NCBI GenBank assembly: GCA_030145365.1
Contig: JAQYVS010000061.1
Coordinates: 1 to 13,827, forward strand
From: Desulfofustis sp.
GTDB taxonomy: Bacteria > Desulfobacterota > Desulfobulbia > Desulfobulbales > Desulfocapsaceae
Direction of reading: 5' to 3'
Length of the DNA stretch: 13,827 nucleotides
Positions 4,633 to 12,670 of the stretch are shown here, piece by piece. Each line of letters starts with the position of its first letter. Within the stretch, counting starts at the first letter, position 1. Made by a program: the position numbers and the translations under genes. Under the pieces are notes generated by a model. It had not been told where the DNA came from. It did not search any database and was given only the letters and a program-made list of their open reading frames with translations.

Positions 4633-6645
4633 TCACCAGTCGAAACGGACGTTGTTGTCCAGTGGATCGACTTTTACCGGCCTCACCTGTATCAGAGTGC
4701 CTGGTTCAGGACGAGGGGTGCGGGTGGCAGGTAGATCGATATCCATAAGGATGTCGGTGAGTACGAGATTGACACGTTTGGGGCCGCTTTCAATCACAAG
4801 CGCGTCCATATAGCTGTTTTTCCGCTCTTCAAGGTATTTCAACAGCCAGTATCGGTGCCGCTGCTGCTTGACATTGTTGGCGGTACTCAGAATTCTGGTG
4901 ATAACCGAGGTGAAATCCTTGCACATTTCCAGAGTGAAACAGAGATTTTTCCTCCTCACCAGATTGTTGATTTGATGCTGCATGACCAGGTCGAGCAATC
5001 GTCTGATCGGAGAAGTCACGGTGGTATAAAAACTGACCCCCAGACCGGAGTGGATTTTTGCTTCGGTTGACAATTCACTGCGCGGCAGATTTTTGCGCTG
5101 AACAGAGTTGAGGTAGAGATCATCATCATCTCCGTGGACTACTCGCTTACTGATTTTACCCTGTGATCTGAATAAACCGGGAGCCATGCGGTCCGCTACA
5201 AACCTGGCGGATTCGGTGTTTGCCAGAATCATCATTTCAGAGATGATGGTTCTTGCCGCCGTATCGGTTTTACCCAGTGAGACATTAATTCTCCCACTGT
5301 TATCGATGTGAATGTTGACATCGGGAAATGGCAGCAATAGAGCCCCACCCAGGAGTCTCCGATCACGAAGTTTCTTGCGCAGTCTGTCAAGAATCATCAA
5401 CTCCGGATCACTCTGTATCATCCGATCGGCATCTTCGTAGGTCAACCGTCTCGCTACTCGGATAATCGAAGGAATGATCCGAACCTTAAGCACCTCCCCC
5501 TCGGGAGATAATAGGATCATATGGCTGTAGGCGGCTCTGGTCTCTCCCTGGATAAGGCTGCAAACTCCCTGAGACAGATGACGAGGCAGCATCGGAACTT
5601 GACCTTCCGGGAAATAGAGTGAGGTCCCTCTGTTCATTGCTTCCTGGAAAAGCGGGTCTCCGGGGCGAACGTAATGGGCTACATCTGATATATGAATACC
5701 AACCAGATAATTGTCATCCTGCTGCTCAACCGTCAGCGCATCATCAAAGTCGAGCGTGGTTGCACCGTCGATGGTTAACGGAGAAAGGTGGGTCAGATCC
5801 TGACGTGCGGGATCGTCAAATAACGATTGGTTTCCGCATTGCAGTATGGCCTCCGCCCTCTGTCTGGCTTCAGTAGAAAACGATGTGGGCAGATTCGCAC
5901 GTAGAAGCGGTATATTAACGTTGTGTTTCCAGATACCGGATTGGGTAAAAATGATATAGATATCGTGCGGTTTGCTGAAGCCCGAATTTTTAAGAATTTT
6001 TCTTGCTACATCAGCTTGTTGAGCTTCTGAGCCATGCAGGTAATACTCCTGAAGAATTGAAATGATTTCTTCTTCAGTCTCAGAAAGAGACGATTGAGAG
6101 CCATCGGTATTGGCGAGTCGGTTTAAAAGATCTGCACCGTTGTTTATAATTTCTTCTTTCTGAGCTTCCTTTTCCAGCTGAAATTTAAGCTGCTCGACTT
6201 TTTCGGGGGAGTGAACTTTGATTTTACCTTCCCGATATTTAAAGAACAATTTGTCTTTAAAAACTGAGCGTAGCAGGGCGGATACAATATCGTCATCGGC
6301 GTCCTGGCCAAAAGTCAATTCGGCCAGGAAATGAGGATCGAAAGAATCAGTATTTTCCTCACAGGTCAATTCCCAGAGCATTTCCAGATCAACCCGTTCC
6401 ATGAGGAGGTGGCGTTTTTCTGTGGTACTTCGCAAAGACCTGATCAGACTTTCACGATCCGATTCAGTATTGTGACGAGATGAAGAGCAGTGAACAATGC
6501 GGGAAATGGGCAGATTGAGTTCGCGGCCGTTCTGGTTGAGCAACCGTACCCGTTTGGGCTGACTGTCCGTGACGTAGCCGCAGATAAATTTCCCGTTGTC
6601 CAGATACTCTATAAGCTTACCTGAACTAACACTTATTAAAGACAT
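4633..6645 (-). CDS. RNase II/RNB-family exoribonuclease
   Basis: The protein has 670 residues and is predicted to degrade RNA 3' to 5' in the cytoplasm. The RNB catalytic core starts near residue 280. DGATTLDFDDA at 293-303 carries the four metal-binding aspartates (293, 299, 301, 302) with the same spacing as RNase II (D-x5-D-x-D-D). TSPIRR at 544-549 supplies the conserved arginine, and GIHISDVAHYV is also typical. The first 50 residues look like a small SH3-like beta barrel, followed by a helical region, not the tandem cold-shock domains usual in RNase R. The C-terminal 60 residues form a short beta domain that may stand for the S1 domain. It is thus a divergent VacB/RNase II branch, and I give no gene symbol. 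No clear ribosome binding site precedes the ATG. The gene is divergent from era, with a 185-bp gap. Confidence 0.88.
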   Translation of the reverse strand: MSLISVSSGKLIEYLDNGKFICGYVTDSQPKRVRLLNQNGRELNLPISRIVHCSSSRHNTESDRESLIRSLRSTTEKRHLLMERVDLEMLWELTCEENTDSFDPHFLAELTFGQDADDDIVSALLRSVFKDKLFFKYREGKIKVHSPEKVEQLKFQLEKEAQKEEIINNGADLLNRLANTDGSQSSLSETEEEIISILQEYYLHGSEAQQADVARKILKNSGFSKPHDIYIIFTQSGIWKHNVNIPLLRANLPTSFSTEARQRAEAILQCGNQSLFDDPARQDLTHLSPLTIDGATTLDFDDALTVEQQDDNYLVGIHISDVAHYVRPGDPLFQEAMNRGTSLYFPEGQVPMLPRHLSQGVCSLIQGETRAAYSHMILLSPEGEVLKVRIIPSIIRVARRLTYEDADRMIQSDPELMILDRLRKKLRDRRLLGGALLLPFPDVNIHIDNSGRINVSLGKTDTAARTIISEMMILANTESARFVADRMAPGLFRSQGKISKRVVHGDDDDLYLNSVQRKNLPRSELSTEAKIHSGLGVSFYTTVTSPIRRLLDLVMQHQINNLVRRKNLCFTLEMCKDFTSVITRILSTANNVKQQRHRYWLLKYLEERKNSYMDALVIESGPKRVNLVLTDILMDIDLPATRTPRPEPGTLIQVRPVKVDPLDNNVRFDW

Positions 6646-6830
6646 GTGGTAGACCGATGGCCCGCAGGCCCGGTTAAAATTCTAAAATGTTCCTCTATTG
6701 CCTCCGTTGCTTCTTTGCTGAGGGAACAGATCCGTTTTTTACACTCAAACTAAGAAATATAGTGTATTTTCTACTTTTCTCCACACATATCTCAGTTAGT
6801 AAATAAAATACGGAAAAGGCGGGTGGATTA

Positions 6831-7748
6831 ATGGATTTTGTTCAACCTGAAGTGGTGATTTCTGGAGTGGTTGCCTTGGCTGGTCCTCCCAATGCCGGAA
6901 AATCAACCCTGATGAACAAGTTGCTGGGCCAGAAGATTTCAATTGTGACCCCCAAGCCGCAGACCACAAGAAACAGAATTGCTGGGGTGTTGAACGGTGA
7001 AGGGTATCAGATCGTATTTCTTGACACCCCCGGCCTGCATCGATCATCCGTTCCGCTTAATCGTGAGATGATCCAAGTGGCGCTCGACAGTCTTGTCGAT
7101 GTTGAGGCCGTGGTATTTATGATCGACGTCTCTCAATCATCTCCTGCGCATGTGCGCAAACAGAAGCAGTCGGAATATAAAAAATATTTGGAGCGGGTAA
7201 CCAGTCCAACTTTTTTGCTGTTGAATAAAATCGATCTGATTGATCGAAATGAGTTGCTGCCGATCATTGAGGCTTATGCAGAACTTTTCCCGTTCAACGC
7301 AGTGATTCCAGTATCGGCTTTAACCGGTGACGGCCTTGATCAACTGGTTGATGAATTGCTGAAATTATTGCCGAAAGGCTTTCCCTATTTTCCCGAAGAT
7401 GTGCCGACCGATGCCACTGAAAGATTTCTGGCTGCTGAAATAATACGCGAAAAGGTGTTTCTGCTTACCGGGCAGGAGATACCCTATTCCTCAGCGGTGC
7501 TCATCGAATCTTTTAAAGAGGATGCAAATCGGAATTTGGTGGAGATTCATGCAACCATCTATCTCGAGCGCAAATCCCAGAAAGGAATTGTTCTCGGAAA
7601 GGGTGGAAAAAAGATTAAAGATATCGGTATTGCAGCGAGAAAAGATATCGAAGAAATGGTTGATCGAAAAGTAATGTTGCATCTCTGGGTTAAGATCAAA
7701 AAACACTGGTCCCGGGATGAAAATTTTTTACACGAACTGGGATTGTAA
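6831..7748 (+). CDS. era: GTPase Era
   Basis: Era is an essential GTPase that binds 16S rRNA near its 3' end and assists maturation of the small ribosomal subunit. All G motifs are present: G1 GPPNAGKST at 18-26, G2 around TTRNRI at 45-50, G3 DTPG at 65-68, G4 NKID at 132-135 and G5 SAL at 162-164. The C-terminal KH domain has the GKGG loop at 256-259, in the context IVLGKGGKKIKDIG. The length of 305 residues is normal for the family. A GGCGGGTGG purine-rich site lies just before the ATG. The upstream gap (6646-6830) is AT-rich with a TATAGT box near 6759 and a TACACT/AGTGTA inverted repeat (6740-6745, 6761-6766), but I cannot fix a promoter. It converges on the DUF1992 gene with only nine bases between. 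Confidence 0.97.
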   Translation: MDFVQPEVVISGVVALAGPPNAGKSTLMNKLLGQKISIVTPKPQTTRNRIAGVLNGEGYQIVFLDTPGLHRSSVPLNREMIQVALDSLVDVEAVVFMIDVSQSSPAHVRKQKQSEYKKYLERVTSPTFLLLNKIDLIDRNELLPIIEAYAELFPFNAVIPVSALTGDGLDQLVDELLKLLPKGFPYFPEDVPTDATERFLAAEIIREKVFLLTGQEIPYSSAVLIESFKEDANRNLVEIHATIYLERKSQKGIVLGKGGKKIKDIGIAARKDIEEMVDRKVMLHLWVKIKKHWSRDENFLHELGL

Positions 7749-7750
7749 AA
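7726..7750. terminator. Possible weak bidirectional hairpin at the era/DUF1992 junction
   Basis: TTTTACA (7726-7732) and TGTAAAA (7744-7750) form a 7-bp perfect inverted repeat with an 11-base loop, spanning the stop of era. The convergent gene ends at 7758. The stem is AT-rich and lacks a good T-tract on either strand, so this is at best a weak shared terminator. Confidence 0.25.
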
Positions 7751-7757
7751 GTGCTAT

Positions 7758-8147
7758 CTACTTGTTGACTTGAGAATCCTTGCCGATTTTCTCGACAATT
7801 TTCCGATAGTAATCATCATCATGTTCTATTGATGAGGGGCGGTTTCGCTGGGCGTCGAGCTTCATCATCAGAACATTGAGCTTTTTCATCTGTTTTACCC
7901 GCTGATGGCAATCCTCGGTCTTGGCGATTAGGTCCTCAAGTCTCTGTATCTCTTTTCTGGTTTCCACTTCAGGGGGAACATAGCCGCTGTTCTTCAAAAT
8001 CTTGTAGGCCATCTTTAAATCGTCCGGTACAAAGGAGTCGTCATCAAGCGGCAACGGTTTGTTCTTCCAGCCGTCCGTTTTTAATGTCCCGTCTTTTATG
8101 GCCTGGGCAATGCGACGCTCAGCAATTGTCTGTAAGGCTTCATTCAC
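7758..8147 (-). CDS. DUF1992 (DnaJ-homologue C28 conserved domain) protein
   Basis: This 129-residue protein matches the DUF1992 family, also called the DnaJ homologue subfamily C member 28 conserved domain (E. coli YhdN is a member). Diagnostic stretches are IAERRIAQAIKDG at 8-20, KPLPLDDDSFVPDDLKMAYK at 30-49 and ILKNSGYVPPEVETRKEI at 50-67. A charged, probably coiled-coil helix follows (68-100). There is no J domain, so a chaperone role should not be assumed; the family has no settled function. The start is a GTG whose bases overlap the TGA of ctpA (GTGA), with AAGGA about nine bases upstream. It is translationally coupled and is the last gene of the ftsE operon. Confidence 0.92.
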   Translation of the reverse strand: MNEALQTIAERRIAQAIKDGTLKTDGWKNKPLPLDDDSFVPDDLKMAYKILKNSGYVPPEVETRKEIQRLEDLIAKTEDCHQRVKQMKKLNVLMMKLDAQRNRPSSIEHDDDYYRKIVEKIGKDSQVNK

Positions 8148-9490
8148 TGGCTATTTCCTTCTTTGGGTCTATTACCGCCGGAAGAGGCATACAATACAAG
8201 ACTCTTAAGAATATCAAAACCGGCCTGAAGCTGATTATCTTGTTGAAGTTGATCCTGTATTTCTGCACTCAGTTCCAGCTCCTTTTTTTTCACAGGCTCA
8301 GATGACTGACCAGAAAAGTGATTTTCCAGATCTACTTCCCGTGTCCTGGATCTTTCCATTTGAGACGGGTTCTCCGGGCTTTGAGCTTTGACCTCGACGT
8401 CTGGAGTAATACCGGTAACCTGAATCGAACGGCCAGAAGGAGTGTAGTAATGGGCTGTGGTCATTTTCAGGCCTGCTCCATCGCCGAGCGGGATTACGGA
8501 TTGAACCGACCCTTTACCGAAGGTTTTTGTACCTACAATTACTCCTCTCCGATGATCTTGAATGGCTCCGGCCAGGATTTCAGAGGCGCTTGCTGAACCT
8601 TCATTGACGAGAACTACCAGAGGAAATGCGGCCAGCGTGCCGTTGTCATGGGCCTCATAGGTGAGATCCTGACTTTTCTTCCGCCCACGGGTATAGACAA
8701 TCAGTCCACTGTCCAGAAAAAGATCAGACACCGAAACTGCCTGATCAAGCAGTCCGCCGGGATTATTTCTGAGATCCAGTATCAAGCCCTGCAGATTTGT
8801 TTCTTTCTGTAACTTGTTCAGGTTTTGATTGAACTCTTTGGTCGTATTTCTTTGAAAACTCGAGATTTTTATATATCCAAGTCCGGGTTTAAGCAGAGAG
8901 GATTTAATTGATAAAAGCGGAATGTCACTGCGCACCAGGGTGAAATCTTTCGGGTACTCCCAGCCGTCTCTATAGATTGATATGGTCACTTCTGACCCAT
9001 TGGGACCCCGAAGACTTTTAACGGCATCATAGGGTGTTTTTCCTTTGGTTGGTACACCATCGATTTTAACAATCTTATCATGGGCCTTGATTCCTGCTTT
9101 GTCGGCTGGAGTATCGGCGATGGGTGAGATGACGGTCAACACACCATCTCTAAGGGTGATTTTTATGCCGATGCCGGTAAACGAACCGTTGGTTTCGTTG
9201 CGAAACTCCCTGTAATATTCGGGCTTTAGATAGACCGAATGGGGGTCGAGTGACAAAAGCAAGCCGTTGATAGCTCCTTCAATTGCTTCCTTTGCTTCTA
9301 TCTCTTCAACATAGTTATCCTGGAGTATACTCAAAACATTGGCAAAGGTTTCCAGATAGCGATAGGTGAGTTCTTCCTGCTTCTGCTCGGTTGCTCCAAA
9401 AACGCTGCTTTGAAACAGGAAAAAAATGCCAATCAGGATAAACGGAAGACGGCTGAATAAATGGTGAGGCGATACATTCATAATATACAT
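8144..9490 (-). CDS. ctpA: Carboxyl-terminal processing protease, S41 family
   Basis: This is an exported serine protease of the CtpA/Prc type that cleaves periplasmic proteins near their C-termini. It has 448 residues. Residues 1-33 form a signal peptide or anchor (PFILIGIFFLFQSSVFGA). An N-terminal helical part leads into a PDZ domain at about 101-185 (SFTGIGIKI, ADKAGIKAHDKIVKIDG). The protease core follows (GYIKISSF, LILDLRNNPGG). The Ser-Lys dyad is S301 in GSASASEI and K326 in TFGKGSVQ, with Q330 also conserved; the 25-residue Ser-Lys spacing equals that of CtpB. A charged Gln/Glu-rich tail occupies about 370-448. Two starts are possible (9490 or ATG 9481), neither with a clear ribosome binding site. 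It follows envC by 34 bp, which suggests a role in cell-wall remodelling at division. Confidence 0.93.
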   Translation of the reverse strand: MYIMNVSPHHLFSRLPFILIGIFFLFQSSVFGATEQKQEELTYRYLETFANVLSILQDNYVEEIEAKEAIEGAINGLLLSLDPHSVYLKPEYYREFRNETNGSFTGIGIKITLRDGVLTVISPIADTPADKAGIKAHDKIVKIDGVPTKGKTPYDAVKSLRGPNGSEVTISIYRDGWEYPKDFTLVRSDIPLLSIKSSLLKPGLGYIKISSFQRNTTKEFNQNLNKLQKETNLQGLILDLRNNPGGLLDQAVSVSDLFLDSGLIVYTRGRKKSQDLTYEAHDNGTLAAFPLVVLVNEGSASASEILAGAIQDHRRGVIVGTKTFGKGSVQSVIPLGDGAGLKMTTAHYYTPSGRSIQVTGITPDVEVKAQSPENPSQMERSRTREVDLENHFSGQSSEPVKKKELELSAEIQDQLQQDNQLQAGFDILKSLVLYASSGGNRPKEGNSQ

Positions 9491-9500
9491 TCAGTTAAAA

Positions 9501-9514
9501 TTTGACCAGTCAAA
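9501..9514. repeat. 14-bp palindrome between envC and ctpA
   Basis: TTTGACCAGTCAAA is two 6-bp inverted arms around a CA centre. It occupies much of the 34-bp gap between envC and ctpA and ends ten bases from the first ctpA ATG. In the minus-strand RNA it is followed by TTTT, so it might be a tiny hairpin affecting ctpA expression, or a DNA-binding site. Confidence 0.35.
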
Positions 9515-9524
9515 GTGGTTCTTC

Positions 9525-10760
9525 CTAAGGGGACAGAATCAGAGCCGATACATCAAGCCATTTAAGAGGATCCAGCTGATCGGTATCTTTTCTTAGCTCG
9601 AAGTACAAGCCCGGCGTCAGCAAGGTGGCCGTGTCACCCATTAGGCCTATTGGGGTCTGCTCGGTTACCCGTTTGTCTTTTTCTACCAGCAGACGTTCAA
9701 GCCTAGAAGTTATAGAGTAATACTGATGCCCGTGATTCACAATGACCGTATTGCCATAGCCGCGGAGATAGCCTGAATAATGAACTTTGCCTTCATGAAT
9801 CGCCTTTACGGTTGACCCCGATGGAGCATCTATGGCAATTCCCTTCGAAACTGAACTGATGCCAAGTAGGTTGGTGGAGTTCTGATTAAAGCGGGTTATA
9901 ACTTTTCCTTTTACAGGAGGTGGGTGTTTTCCTTTATTATAGAGAAAACTCTGTTCAAGTTTTTTCCCTTTATCTTCAAGTCCTTTGAGGGTTGAGGTGA
10001 GATTCTCTGTTGCCGATTCCATTTCTGAAACTGCCTGCTCGTGTAATTTTGTCTGGGTGCGGATTCGGGTAAGCAATCGTTCTTTTTCTTCCTTTATCTC
10101 ATCGAGTTTTTCCTGCTCCAGTTGGTTTTCGGCTATTATTTCCTTAAAAATGGATTCCTGTAGCTTAAGGGATTCAACGGCCTGCTCAAGTTCTTCAATG
10201 GTTCTGCGGTAGGTGTCGATCACTTGCTGATCGTATTTGATCAGAGCTAGAAACGAATCCTGAAACCGTAACAGCTCAGGCAGGGTCTGGTTTGAGAAGG
10301 TAATATTTATGAGGCCGAGTCTCCCAAGTTTGTAGAAGGCTTGCATGCGTTTCTGGACATGCTCTTGTGTACCCCGCAAGAAAATTGCTGCCTGTTCTCC
10401 TTCAGCTTTTTTTGCTGCCACAAACTCCTTCTGTTTTTGCATTCTTGCATCAAGGGCGGCAAGTTTATGGTTCTGTTCCACCAGCCTGGTGTCGATATCC
10501 TGTAATTCGGTGAGCAGGGTTAGTTCAACCTTTCTCGTCTGCCTGATTTGTTCTTCTTGTTCCTTGATACCTTCCTGGAGGCGCCCGATGTTTATTTTGT
10601 ATTTTTTAATTCCTTTGGAAATATGATCCTTTTTTGCCTGTCGCTGCTCGATGGTTTCGGAAAACAGTGGATCAGTTGTGAAGATTAACACCATTACAAT
10701 CAGGGTAAGCCACAATGCTGACGGGTAGAATCGATCCATGTGGTAATAGTTTCTGAGCAT
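9525..10760 (-). CDS. envC: EnvC-like murein hydrolase activator (degenerate LytM/M23)
   Basis: EnvC activates periplasmic amidases that split septal peptidoglycan, and is itself controlled by FtsEX. The protein has 411 residues. A signal peptide or anchor covers about 13-35 (SALWLTLIVMVLIFTTD). A long coiled coil of Lys/Glu/Gln heptads spans about 36-270. The LytM/M23 domain is at about 280-405. It keeps the fold (GIAIDAPSGSTVKAIHEGKV, GYGNTVIVNHG, LYFELRK), but the zinc ligands are gone. The expected HxxxD is S305/A309, no histidine occurs in the YSITSRLERL segment, and the LHFE strand reads LYFE as in E. coli EnvC. It is therefore an activator and not a hydrolase. AGGGA lies four bases before ATG 10760. 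It is 30 bp downstream of ftsX, in line with a shared complex. Confidence 0.92.
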   Translation of the reverse strand: MLRNYYHMDRFYPSALWLTLIVMVLIFTTDPLFSETIEQRQAKKDHISKGIKKYKINIGRLQEGIKEQEEQIRQTRKVELTLLTELQDIDTRLVEQNHKLAALDARMQKQKEFVAAKKAEGEQAAIFLRGTQEHVQKRMQAFYKLGRLGLINITFSNQTLPELLRFQDSFLALIKYDQQVIDTYRRTIEELEQAVESLKLQESIFKEIIAENQLEQEKLDEIKEEKERLLTRIRTQTKLHEQAVSEMESATENLTSTLKGLEDKGKKLEQSFLYNKGKHPPPVKGKVITRFNQNSTNLLGISSVSKGIAIDAPSGSTVKAIHEGKVHYSGYLRGYGNTVIVNHGHQYYSITSRLERLLVEKDKRVTEQTPIGLMGDTATLLTPGLYFELRKDTDQLDPLKWLDVSALILSP

Positions 10761-10790
10761 AAAATCCCTAAACCCGGGCTGCGGTAAAGC

Positions 10791-11678
10791 TTACGCTTTG
10801 AGATATCTCCGCATTGACGAATGACTTCCGACGGTGCAGAGCAGAATGGAAATTATGGAAAGCATGATTATTGCCTGTGGTTGAAAGAAAGAGAATTCAA
10901 AAATAGTTAATATCCCGGGGCCAGAGAATTTTAACTTAATCCAGTAGAAGAGTCCGTAGAGTGCGGCCAATCCGAGTGTTGAACCGAGAAAACCGTGGAG
11001 TATTCCTTCAACCAGAAACGGTGTTCTGATATAGCTGTTGGTAGCACCGACAAGTCTAAGCAGTTCCAGTTCCGCCTTTCTGCCAATTATGGTTAATCTG
11101 ATCTTGTAGGAAACCATGAAAACGGAGGTGAGTATCAGCAGTCCGGCACTTAAAACAACGATGATCGAAAGCAGTCTGGTGAAGTAATAGAATCGCTCTA
11201 TCCAGTCCTGGCCGTATTGAACCTTTAAGGTTCCAGGCAGTTTACTTAAGTATTCGGAAAAAAGTTTAACCTGGTTCAGGCTTCTGAGATTTTTCAGAGG
11301 GACAACTTCAATGGAGGCCGGAAGGAAATCTTGCGGCATATCCTCAAGCACATCCCGATCTTCTCCAAGCTGCTCTGCAAAACGTTCGTATGCTTCAGCT
11401 TTTGAGACAAATCGAATATCTTCGACTTCATCGAAAGCAAGAATCTTTCTTCTGAGCTGTTCCTGCATTTCCGGGATCGGTTCATCTTCGAGATACACAA
11501 TAAGGCGCAAATCGTAGCCGAGTTTGTCGCCGATGGTCAGCATATTATTGTAAACCAGGTAAAAGAAGGCGAAGATGAACACCGAAAGGCTGACGGTCAG
11601 CATGGTCATAATCTGGGATACCCAGGTCTGTCTAAAATTTCTAAAAACCTGACGGAAAACGGCAAACAGAAAACTCAT
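10791..11678 (-). CDS. ftsX: Cell division protein FtsX
   Basis: FtsX is the membrane subunit of the FtsEX complex, which couples ATP hydrolysis inside the cell to activation of peptidoglycan hydrolases outside. The protein has 295 residues. The first membrane segment is at about 20-44 and a periplasmic loop of about 120 residues spans 45-165 (the EnvC-binding part in characterised homologues). Three more segments lie near 168-190, 223-247 and 266-288. The cytoplasmic motif KAELELLRLVGATNSYIRTP (201-220) and the following FLVEG are diagnostic of FtsX. The ATG overlaps the ftsE TAA by one base, so the two are coupled. GGGG about eight bases upstream is a weak ribosome binding site. Confidence 0.96.
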   Translation of the reverse strand: MSFLFAVFRQVFRNFRQTWVSQIMTMLTVSLSVFIFAFFYLVYNNMLTIGDKLGYDLRLIVYLEDEPIPEMQEQLRRKILAFDEVEDIRFVSKAEAYERFAEQLGEDRDVLEDMPQDFLPASIEVVPLKNLRSLNQVKLFSEYLSKLPGTLKVQYGQDWIERFYYFTRLLSIIVVLSAGLLILTSVFMVSYKIRLTIIGRKAELELLRLVGATNSYIRTPFLVEGILHGFLGSTLGLAALYGLFYWIKLKFSGPGILTIFEFSFFQPQAIIMLSIISILLCTVGSHSSMRRYLKA

Positions 11679-12373
11679 TAGGAAACCCCGTTACGTACCT
11701 GATGCATCTGACCGTTGCGTAGTTCAAGCAGCCGCTTATTGCCATCGCGATAGATGGTGTGATCGTGGGTGGCGATGACCACCGTTGCCCCGGATTGGTT
11801 GAGATTGGTGAGTAGATTCATTACCCTGACCGTGGAATTGGAATCGAGGTTACCCGTTGGTTCGTCGACCAGTAGCAGTACCGGTGAATTGGCAACCGCC
11901 CGAGCAAGAGTGACGCGTTGCTGCTCTCCCCGGGAAAGTTCGCCGGCTACCGTATTGTGCTTGTCGGTAAGATCAAGCTCTTCCAGCAGGGTTCTCACCC
12001 GCTTTCTGATGATATGCTGTTTTCTGTAGGAAACTTCCATGGCAATAGCAATGTTTTCGGCAACAGTATGATCAGTCAGTAGTTTGAAATCCTGGTAAGC
12101 AACACCAATGGCCTGTCTCATTTTGGCAAGATTTTTTCCGCGTAATTTTCTGATATCGTAGCCATCAACTTCCACCAGACCTTTCGTGGCAGACTCCATT
12201 TTACATAACAGCTTGAGCAACGTTGTTTTGCCGGCCCCGCTGACTCCGGTTAAAAAAACCATTTCGCCTTTACCGATTGAAACAGATACGTCGGTGAGCG
12301 CACGTACATTGGGGTGATAGGTCTTGCTGACCTTGATCATCTCAATCATAGTTTCGGTTTTGTACTCAGTCAT
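11678..12373 (-). CDS. ftsE: Cell division ATP-binding protein FtsE
   Basis: FtsE is the ABC-type ATPase of FtsEX, acting at the inner face of the membrane at the division site. The protein has 231 residues. Walker A is GVSGAGKTT at 43-51. The Q-loop is YQDFKLL at 93-99, whose DFKLL is characteristic of FtsE. The signature is LSRGEQQR at 146-153. Walker B is VLLLVDEPTGNLD at 165-177, and the H-loop is ATHD at 201-204. The signature has Arg where most FtsE proteins have Gly (LSGGE); the essential Ser and second Gly are kept, so it should be functional. The start at 12373 has AAAAGG five bases upstream and gives the usual length. It is the first gene of the five-gene operon, with a good promoter upstream. 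Confidence 0.96.
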   Translation of the reverse strand: MTEYKTETMIEMIKVSKTYHPNVRALTDVSVSIGKGEMVFLTGVSGAGKTTLLKLLCKMESATKGLVEVDGYDIRKLRGKNLAKMRQAIGVAYQDFKLLTDHTVAENIAIAMEVSYRKQHIIRKRVRTLLEELDLTDKHNTVAGELSRGEQQRVTLARAVANSPVLLLVDEPTGNLDSNSTVRVMNLLTNLNQSGATVVIATHDHTIYRDGNKRLLELRNGQMHQVRNGVS

Positions 12374-12448
12374 ATAAGCCTTTTCAGGATATCAATACAT
12401 GCAATTGCTGAAGATACGCCAACAGGACACATTCCTTAAAGCCTGCCA

Positions 12449-12477
12449 AGTGTAATAAAGCTCATATCTTATGTCAA
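12449..12477 (-). promoter_or_regulatory. Sigma70-type promoter of the ftsE operon
   Basis: On the minus strand a perfect TTGACA (12472-12477) stands exactly 17 bp before TACACT (12449-12454, four of six). The predicted start is near 12442, leaving a leader of about 70 nt before the ftsE ATG at 12373. This is the strongest promoter candidate in the window. No operator-like repeat is obvious around it. Confidence 0.6.
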
Positions 12478-12670
12478 TTTGAAAGCATCTGTCCCATAGA
12501 ACAAATGAGTTTCATACAATCGGCCCAGAAATAATCAGAATAGTCTTGCAACTTGCAGTGTCGGTGTTATTTTTATCTGTTGCTGTTTTTACATTTAGCC
12601 TGCAATCTGTGCGATTTAGAGACCACTTTAAGGACAGTGAGCAGGTCCACAAGATAAAAGGAGAATTACC

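Noticed and set aside
6646..6830. Defined promoters for era or the exoribonuclease gene
   Set aside because: TATAGT near 6759 and TAAAAT near 6805 look like -10 boxes, but no -35 match stands at a proper distance, so I did not list them as promoters.
9985..10626. Ser/Cys-rich plus-strand open frames
   Set aside because: They are the reverse complement of the EnvC coiled coil; Lys/Glu/Gln heptads give Ser/Cys/Phe-rich antisense frames.
12374..12670. T-box riboswitch upstream of ileS
   Set aside because: The conserved T-box sequence and a terminator/antiterminator pair are not visible in this gap.
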